A DNA stretch of 64,000 bases. Source: Paraburkholderia sp. (GTDB lineage Bacteria; Pseudomonadota; Gammaproteobacteria; Burkholderiales; Burkholderiaceae). Positions 58,598-64,000 of the stretch are shown in pieces. Every line of letters begins with the position of its first letter. Position 1 is the first letter of the stretch. The position numbers were made by a program, and so were the translations under genes. The notes below the pieces were generated by a model. That model was not told the DNA's origin, did not search any database, and saw only the letters and a program-made list of their open reading frames with translations. The stretch lies in the NCBI GenBank assembly GCA_004322045.1, contig SCRN01000043.1:62001-126000 (forward strand). The letters run 5' to 3'.

Positions 58598-59344
58598 CTA
58601 TCGCGCGAGCAAGCGGCTAAGCGCCGCGCTTGCGAGCACGCCGATCTGAATCAGAAAATCGGTCGCCATGCCTTCGTGAAACCGGCGCGGATCGGGCGAG
58701 CCCATCACCAGCAAGCCGAACGCGGGCGCAGGGGCGGCGCCGTCCGATTCGCCGGCGCGCTCCGCCAAGGCGGTCGAGCGCGGGTCGCGCAGCGCCAACA
58801 ACGCCACCGACTGCGCGGCGCTCGACTCGCCCGCCTCGCTGGGGGCCGCGGCGCTTGCATACTCGCCGGCGGCTAGCCATTGCGCCGCTTCGAAGCCCGC
58901 ATTCGCGCCGCAATAAGGCGCATCGAGCCCATTGGCGAAGAGCCGCACCTCTTCGCCAACATGCCGGGCGAACTCGGCGTCGCGATAGGTATCGGCCAAG
59001 TCCCACAGGCGCAGCGCCGCTTGCGGCACGTCGAATACTTCCATCAGGCCTTGCGCGACGGTGCGCGGCAGTGCGTGGGCGTCGCGCTGTGCGATCACGC
59101 GCGTGGTCCAGCGGTTGAACTTCGCCGCGATGCTGTCGTTTTCATGTCCGTAGCGCAGCAACTCGGCGAGCCGCCGTTCGAGCAGCTTGTTCTTTTCGCG
59201 CAGCATGTCCATCTGGCGCTCTTGCAGCGAGATGGCCGATTTTCCGTGAGGGTTCGCAAGGCGGACGGCCGCGAGCAGCTCGGCATGTTGCGAGAAGAAT
59301 TCGGGGTTGGCGAGCAGATAGTCGGCGACGTCGCGATCGTTCAT
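58598..59344 (-). CDS. DUF484 family protein (GAF-like)
   Basis: 248 residues. The start MNDRDVADYLLANPEFFSQH, then LRLANPHGKSAISLQERQMD and LREKNKLLERRLAELL (a coiled coil around residues 45-65), is diagnostic of DUF484, and a GAF-like domain follows. The function is unknown; the gene is constantly placed between dapF and xerC. It starts 51 bp after dapF. Confidence 0.9.
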   Translation of the reverse strand: MNDRDVADYLLANPEFFSQHAELLAAVRLANPHGKSAISLQERQMDMLREKNKLLERRLAELLRYGHENDSIAAKFNRWTTRVIAQRDAHALPRTVAQGLMEVFDVPQAALRLWDLADTYRDAEFARHVGEEVRLFANGLDAPYCGANAGFEAAQWLAAGEYASAAAPSEAGESSAAQSVALLALRDPRSTALAERAGESDGAAPAPAFGLLVMGSPDPRRFHEGMATDFLIQIGVLASAALSRLLAR

Positions 59345-59395
59345 GGTGTCGGCAAAAGGGCGAGCAAAACGGATGGGCGAAAAGGGCGTGCGGTG

Positions 59396-60268
59396 TCAGG
59401 ATCGGTCGTCGATCTCGATCTCCCCCTCGAATACAGTTGCTGCAGGCCCCGACATGAGAAGCGGGGCGGCTTCGTCGTGCGCGCCGTTCCATGCGATCGT
59501 CAGCGTGCCGCCGAGCGCGTGAACCGTCACCGGCGAATCGAGCAGGCCGCGGCGAATGCCCGCCGCGACGGCCGCGCAGGCGCCCGTGCCGCACGCCAGC
59601 GTCTCGCCGGCGCCGCGCTCGAATACGCGCAGCGCGATTTCCCGGCGCGATCGCACCTGCACGAAGCCGACGTTGACGCGCTGAGCAAAGCGCGCGTGAT
59701 GCTCGATTTTGGGACCGACCTGCGTGACCGGATAGGTGCGGACATCGTCGACGATCTGCACGGCGTGGGGATTGCCCATCGATACGACCGAGATCCAATG
59801 CGTGTCGCCGTCGACGTCCAGGGGCCAAACGGTGTCGGCGCCCTCGCGGCGGCCGCTCAAGCCTGTCGTATCGAACGGCACGCGCGACGGCTCGAAGATT
59901 GGCCGGCCCATGTCCACGACGACTTCGCCGTTCTCCTGCATCGTCAGCGTGATGAGGCCGTCTTGCACTTGCACCCGCACGCTGCGCTTGTCGGTGAGGC
60001 CGGTGTCGCGCACGAACTTGACGAAGCAGCGCGCGCCGTTGCCGCAGTGTTCGACCTCGCCGCCGTCGCAATTGAAGATGCGGTATTTGAAATCGGCGCC
60101 TTCGACCGTGGGCCGTTCGACGAGCAGCAACTGATCGGCCCCGACGCCGAAATGCCGATCGGCGAGCGCGCGCACTTGGGCGCTCGTCAGGGCGAGCGGC
60201 CGACTATAGCCGTCGAGCACGACGAAGTCGTTGCCCGCGCCATGCATCTTGGTGAACTTGAGCTTCAT
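59396..60268 (-). CDS. dapF: Diaminopimelate epimerase
   Basis: 290 residues from ATG 60268 ([20 protein letters not shown]). The two catalytic cysteines are in [20 protein letters not shown] and [20 protein letters not shown]. It converts LL- to meso-diaminopimelate for peptidoglycan and lysine. It is in the lpxL-dapF-DUF484-xerC-rlmI group, 46 bp downstream of lpxL. Confidence 0.97.
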   Translation of the reverse strand: MKLKFTKMHGAGNDFVVLDGYSRPLALTSAQVRALADRHFGVGADQLLLVERPTVEGADFKYRIFNCDGGEVEHCGNGARCFVKFVRDTGLTDKRSVRVQVQDGLITLTMQENGEVVVDMGRPIFEPSRVPFDTTGLSGRREGADTVWPLDVDGDTHWISVVSMGNPHAVQIVDDVRTYPVTQVGPKIEHHARFAQRVNVGFVQVRSRREIALRVFERGAGETLACGTGACAAVAAGIRRGLLDSPVTVHALGGTLTIAWNGAHDEAAPLLMSGPAATVFEGEIEIDDRS

Positions 60269-60314
60269 GATCCGGCTATTGTACGGGACGTGGGTACGGG
60301 ACGCGGCCCGCCGC

Positions 60315-61202
60315 CTATTCGTAGACGCTCGGCATGCCCGGCGGCCGCGTTTTGAATCGCTTGTGCACCCAGTAATACTGCTCGGGGATGAGCGGGATCT
60401 GCTCTTCGAGGAACGCATTCATGCGGCGTGCGTCGGCGTCGGCGTCGCCCGTGGGGTAGTTGGCCCAAGGTTTGAAGACTTTGAGCCGATAACCTTTATA
60501 GTTCGGCAGCACTTCGCCGATGAAGGGCAGCACTTGCGCGTGGCCCACCTGCGCGAAGCGGCCGACCGCCGTCAGCGTGCAGGCCGGTACGCCGAAGAAC
60601 GGCACGAAGGTCGAATTGCGCTCGCCGTAGTCCATGTCGGCGCCAAGCATCACGGGCTTGCGCTCGCGCAGCCAGCGCAGCACGACGCGGGCGCTGTCGG
60701 CGCGGCTTGCCATATCGGCGCCGAAGCGGCCGCGCGCGGTCTTTGCGATCTCGTCGAGCTCGGGATTGGACATCGGCTGGTAGAGTGCGGCGCACTGGCG
60801 TTGCAGCGCGACGTTGATGAAGACCGAGCCCGCTTCGATGCCCACGAAGTGAAAGCCGAGCAGCAAGGTGGGCGGCATGTCGGGATCGGTCAAATCGACT
60901 TCGCTGTCGACCTGCACGAGCTTCTTGAGCTTTTCGAGGGAGCCGAACCACTGCACGCTGCGCTCGACGTAGCTGCGGATCGCGTGCCGGAAATGCTTCT
61001 GCGCGATGTCTTCGCGCTTTTGCTCGCTCCACTCGGGAAAGCACAGCGCGAGATTCGTGTGAACGATCCTGCGGCGCTTGCTCGGAAATTGATAGAGCAG
61101 CCAGCCGAGGCCATCGCCCAAGCGAGCGACGAAACCGTACGGCAGGATCGCAAGAAATTTGAGCAGGCCGATGGCAAGCTTCGTGCCGAGTCGCGTCAAC
61201 AT
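60315..61202 (-). CDS. lpxL: Lipid A biosynthesis acyltransferase (LpxL/HtrB family)
   Basis: 295 residues from ATG 61202 ([20 protein letters not shown]). The catalytic HX4E is in [19 protein letters not shown], and [29 protein letters not shown]-like [20 protein letters not shown] and [17 protein letters not shown] follow the family. It transfers a secondary acyl chain to Kdo2-lipid IVA at the inner membrane. Whether it is LpxL or LpxM cannot be decided by eye. It is divergent from metK. Confidence 0.9.
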   Translation of the reverse strand: MLTRLGTKLAIGLLKFLAILPYGFVARLGDGLGWLLYQFPSKRRRIVHTNLALCFPEWSEQKREDIAQKHFRHAIRSYVERSVQWFGSLEKLKKLVQVDSEVDLTDPDMPPTLLLGFHFVGIEAGSVFINVALQRQCAALYQPMSNPELDEIAKTARGRFGADMASRADSARVVLRWLRERKPVMLGADMDYGERNSTFVPFFGVPACTLTAVGRFAQVGHAQVLPFIGEVLPNYKGYRLKVFKPWANYPTGDADADARRMNAFLEEQIPLIPEQYYWVHKRFKTRPPGMPSVYE

Positions 61203-61331
61203 GCTCGGACCTCCAATGGCCGAGCGCATTGAGGCGGCATGGCCTGCGCCGAGCGCGCGAGCGGCGCGCAATTGGACGAATAGACGGAGAGAGGCACGGC
61301 AATTCGCTCTGTGACAATCTGAAGAAGCCGC

Positions 61332-61337
61332 TATAAT
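61332..61337 (+). promoter_or_regulatory. -10 element of metK
   Basis: A perfect TATAAT lies between the divergent lpxL and metK genes. A weak -35 TGTGAC lies about 17 bp upstream. Transcription would start near 61344 and make a leader of about 148 bases. Confidence 0.65.
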
Positions 61338-61341
61338 AAGT

Positions 61342-61490
61342 GCTTCGCCGAGTTAATAGACAACTTGCGGGGCGAAGCCGCCGGGCGCCAGCAGCGTCTG
61401 GTGCGTCAGGAAATCCGCTAAAGCGTCGCCGCTTCAGGCTCCCGAAGCTGGCTACGTGAACTCAAACACCGTAACCAAGGAGTCTGCAAC
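61342..61490 (+). promoter_or_regulatory. Structured 5' leader of metK, possible cis-regulatory RNA
   Basis: Three hairpins are visible by eye. The first is a perfect 8-bp stem GCTTCGCC/GGCGAAGC (61342-61349 with 61371-61378). The second is a 7-bp stem GCGCCAG/CTGGTGC with one G-U pair. The third is GCTTC/GAAGC with a flanking GCC/GGC across a bulge. AAGGAG at 61477-61482 is the ribosome site. It does not match the SAH, SAM-II or SAM/SAH consensus that I know. Confidence 0.4.
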
Positions 61491-62678
61491 GTGGCAAACG
61501 ACTATCTCTTCACGTCGGAATCCGTTTCCGAAGGCCATCCGGACAAGGTCGCCGACCAAATCTCGGACGCCATCCTCGACGCCATCCTCGCGCAGGACAA
61601 GTACTCTCGCGTTGCCGCGGAAACGCTGTGCAACACGGGTCTCGTCGTTCTGGCGGGCGAAATCACGACGACAGCCAACGTCGACTACATCCAAGTCGCG
61701 CGCGATACGATCAAGCGCATCGGTTACGACAACACCGATTACGGCATCGACTATCGCGGCTGCGCGGTGCTCGTCGCGTACGACAAGCAATCGCCTGATA
61801 TCGCGCAAGGTGTGGATCGCGCGCACGACAACAACCTCGATCAAGGCGCGGGCGACCAAGGCTTGATGTTCGGTTACGCCTGCGACGAAACGCCCGAGCT
61901 GATGCCGCTGCCGATTCACCTGTCGCATCGGCTGGTCGAGCGCCAAGCGTGCTTGCGCCGCGATGGCCGTCTGCCGTGGCTGCGTCCCGACGCGAAATCG
62001 CAGGTGACGGTGCGCTACGTCGACGGCAAGCCGTATGCGATCGACACCGTGGTGCTCTCGACGCAGCATTCGCCCGAGGTCGAGCTCTCGACGTTGCGCG
62101 AAGCCGTGATCGAAGAAGTGATCAAACCGACGTTGCCTGCCGATCTGATCAAGGGCGATATCAAGTTCCTCGTCAACCCGACCGGCCGTTTCGTCATTGG
62201 CGGCCCGCAGGGCGATTGCGGCTTGACGGGCCGCAAGATCATCGTCGATACGTATGGCGGCGCGGCGCCGCACGGCGGTGGCGCGTTCTCGGGCAAGGAT
62301 CCTTCGAAGGTGGATCGCTCGGCCGCTTACGCCGGCCGCTACGTCGCGAAGAATATCGTCGCGGCGGGGCTCGCCTCGCGCTGCTTGATCCAAGTGTCGT
62401 ATGCCATCGGCGTGGCGCAGCCGACTTCGGTCATGGTCAATACGTTCGGCACGGGCCGCGTGTCGGATTCGACGATCACTGCGCTGGTGCGCGAGCATTT
62501 CGATCTGCGTCCGAAGGGCATCATCCAGATGCTCGACTTGTTGCGCCCGGTGTACGAGAAGACGGCCGCGTACGGCCACTTCGGCCGCGAAGAGCCGGAA
62601 TTCTCGTGGGAAGCGACCGACAAGGCGCTTGCGCTCGCTGAGGCGGCTGGCACGGAGCCGGTCGTGGAAGTGGTGTAG
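61491..62678 (+). CDS. metK: S-adenosylmethionine synthase
   Basis: 395 residues from a GTG with AAGGAG nine bases upstream. Motifs are [40 protein letters not shown] (ATP/Met site), and [20 protein letters not shown] (P-loop). It makes SAM from methionine and ATP. Divergent from lpxL; a strong terminator follows. Confidence 0.98.
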   Translation: MANDYLFTSESVSEGHPDKVADQISDAILDAILAQDKYSRVAAETLCNTGLVVLAGEITTTANVDYIQVARDTIKRIGYDNTDYGIDYRGCAVLVAYDKQSPDIAQGVDRAHDNNLDQGAGDQGLMFGYACDETPELMPLPIHLSHRLVERQACLRRDGRLPWLRPDAKSQVTVRYVDGKPYAIDTVVLSTQHSPEVELSTLREAVIEEVIKPTLPADLIKGDIKFLVNPTGRFVIGGPQGDCGLTGRKIIVDTYGGAAPHGGGAFSGKDPSKVDRSAAYAGRYVAKNIVAAGLASRCLIQVSYAIGVAQPTSVMVNTFGTGRVSDSTITALVREHFDLRPKGIIQMLDLLRPVYEKTAAYGHFGREEPEFSWEATDKALALAEAAGTEPVVEVV

Positions 62679-62739
62679 TGAGCAGCCGCGCCAATGCGGC
62701 GCGGCAGTATGCGATAGCGGTAGTGATAGCTGCCGCTAT

Positions 62740-62769
62740 AAAAAACCCTGGCTGAGTCCAGGGTTTTTT
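62740..62769 (+). terminator. Rho-independent terminator of metK
   Basis: A run AAAAAACCCTGG pairs with CCAGGGTTTTTT across a 6-base loop, a 12-bp perfect stem ending in a T-run. About 60 bp past the metK stop. A further inverted GCGGCAG/CTGCCGC pair lies just before it. Confidence 0.92.
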
Positions 62770-62912
62770 TGTGTGCGCCAAGCGGCAATTCACGGTGGGA
62801 TCTATATCACCGCATCGAGTGTTTGCCTGCCACTGCCGGTCATTTGATCGATACGCGCGTGGCCTGCGCGTCGGCCCGGCAGGCTTGCCGCGCACGCCTT
62901 CAGGGGTGCGCT

Positions 62913-63131
62913 TCAATCCCAGCAATTGCGGAAGGCGACAGCGGCGATCACGGGGACGCAAAGCACCAGGGGAATGGCGAAGTACGGGACTTCGAGGTCG
63001 GTGATCCAGCTATAGACGAGCCAGCCGACCCCAGCCGCGAGGGTGGCCACGCCGACGAGCGCCGTCAGCACATTGAGCGTACGCCTGGACGGCGTTTTAC
63101 GCGTGTGCGGTTCGGGAGTGGGCGTATTCAT
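62913..63131 (-). CDS. Small membrane protein, unknown function
   Basis: 72 residues from ATG 63131 (MNTPTPEPHTRKTPSRRTLN). A basic amino end is followed by two hydrophobic helices (VLTALVGVATLAAGVGWLVY and FAIPLVLCVPVIAAVAF) joined by a short acidic loop. I do not recognise a family. The codon use and the sharp hydrophobic pattern make it credible. It is convergent with metK, 143 bp beyond the terminator. Confidence 0.6.
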   Translation of the reverse strand: MNTPTPEPHTRKTPSRRTLNVLTALVGVATLAAGVGWLVYSWITDLEVPYFAIPLVLCVPVIAAVAFRNCWD

Positions 63132-64000
63132 GACGACATCCTGGCCGCTCGGCCAAGCCATTCGATGTAGACCATTCGATTTTACGCCAGCGCAATGGCG
63201 CCGAATGCCGAGGCGCGCGTACGCAAACGGCAGCAACTGCAAAGGACGCTCGGCAAAGGGCGGCGGCGGGCCAGCAGCTTGGAAGTAGGAACTAGGGAGT
63301 TGCGGCTAGGGTGCAGCGACCCCTGAGGCAAGACTACCGGCTGGCGAACCCGAACCAGCCGGCGCTGCCCGCGAGCCGACGCGGCCGGCGATTGCCGCCC
63401 GAAGTCGCCGAGCGTTTGGCCGGTGTGACCGCCGAACGGCGGATCGTCGCGCGCCGCAGTAACCGGCGCAGCAGTAGGCGACGCGCCCGCGTGCCGGTGC
63501 GCAATGCCGAGATAACGGCGCGAAGCCAGGCGCGCAGGCCGTGGGTCTGGGCGGCCGAGGCTTGCGCGTGCGCCGGTTGCTGCGAAAGGGCGCGCGTGCG
63601 TACTGCGTGGTGCCGTAATGCGGGCATCGGCGCGCGGCGGATCGGCCGCGCGGGACTAAGCGTCATACGATTGTGACGAGAAGCGAGACGTTTATGCATG
63701 ATGAAGAAAAAGCGTGGTGCTGCTTCGCACGGAGGACGAGGCAGCTGCATCGCAGCAGCAATCGTGCCTGGCGTGCGCGGCGACAGCGAGTTCGGGGGAG
63801 TGCGTGAGCGGCGCGCGGCGCAATATGGGGCGCAAGCGGCCGACAATGGCGATCGACATGCGAGGCAGACTACACGCGAATCGTGACGCGTGTAAGTCGT
63901 GCAGACCCCGCCCATGACCGGTGCGGCGACGCACCGCTCGCACCCGCCGTAAAATAAAATGTTTCCGCTACGGGCGGCCCTTCGGCAAGGAAGGTTTCAT
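63132..64000. other. About 0.87 kb with no gene I can support
   Basis: Several open frames cross this stretch, but all are Arg/Ala-rich shadows without a ribosome site. The best candidate is a minus-strand frame from ATG 63700 to 63334 (121 codons, starting MHKRLASRHNRMTLSPARPI), very arginine-rich and unlike any family I know. At the window edge AAGGAAGG is followed by an AT at 63999-64000, which could be the first two bases of a start codon for a gene beyond the window. Confidence 0.4.

Noticed and set aside
61342-61490. A known SAH or SAM-II riboswitch before metK
   Set aside because: I looked for the conserved cores that I remember for these classes and did not see them. The leader is therefore listed only as a possible unknown structure.

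Overview
The window is bacterial chromosome, high in G+C, with dense coding. It almost certainly comes from the Burkholderiaceae (Paraburkholderia/Trinickia/Burkholderia type). The clues are gene orders typical of that family (dprA | def-fmt-lysE-htpX-rsmB-DUF4390-ntrY-ntrX; mreBCD-mrdA-rodA | gatCAB; metX-metW-ampG; regBA; lpxL-dapF-DUF484-xerC-rlmI; lpxL | metK), a DksA with only one zinc-finger cysteine, GTP-dependent PEP carboxykinase and GatCAB. Species cannot be fixed from the sequence alone.

Layout. 1-1143: EamA/DMT exporter (C-terminus beyond the window) and the 3' stub of a GNAT acetyltransferase. 1144-3050: a small foreign remnant next to a tRNA-Lys(CUU) gene. It holds an HTH antitoxin-like gene, a PIN toxin gene broken by a one-base frameshift, a 21-bp perfect palindrome, and the last ~80 codons of a tyrosine integrase. 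3089-9534: tRNA-Lys, thioesterase, patatin, 2-hydroxyacid dehydrogenase, pckG and a LysR regulator. 9615-14368 (minus): topB, a thioredoxin-like gene and dprA. 14611-23304 (plus): def, fmt, a LysE exporter, htpX, rsmB, a DUF4390 gene and the NtrYX-like two-component pair. 23431-27411 (plus): tRNA-Phe, the 7-deazaguanine genes queC-queE-queD, an HpcH/HpaI aldolase and a Sel1-repeat protein. 27472-33719 (minus): the rod-shape operon mreB-mreC-mreD-mrdA-rodA. 34098-39188 (plus): gatCAB, a PPK2 kinase and exonuclease III. 39231-47098 (minus): a type-B carboxylesterase, ampG, metW, metX, slmA, a HAD nucleotidase and argB. 47310-49406 (plus): a CWC protein and the RegB/RegA redox pair. 49437-61202 (minus): a second carboxylesterase, trmO, hslVU, dksA, a His-rich COG0523 GTPase, rlmI, xerC, a DUF484 gene, dapF and lpxL. 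61491-62678 (plus): metK behind a structured leader. 62913-64000: a small membrane protein and about 0.9 kb with no gene I can support.

Most of the window is conserved housekeeping: cell-wall elongation, translation quality and tRNA modification, protein turnover, methionine/SAM supply and redox sensing. The only clearly accessory piece is the 1.1-3.05 kb remnant beside tRNA-Lys. The least explained signals are its palindrome with a third copy of the core motif, the structured metK leader, the two divergent secreted esterases, and the near cysteine-less DksA next to a putative metal-chaperone GTPase. I did not find a clear new multi-gene system.
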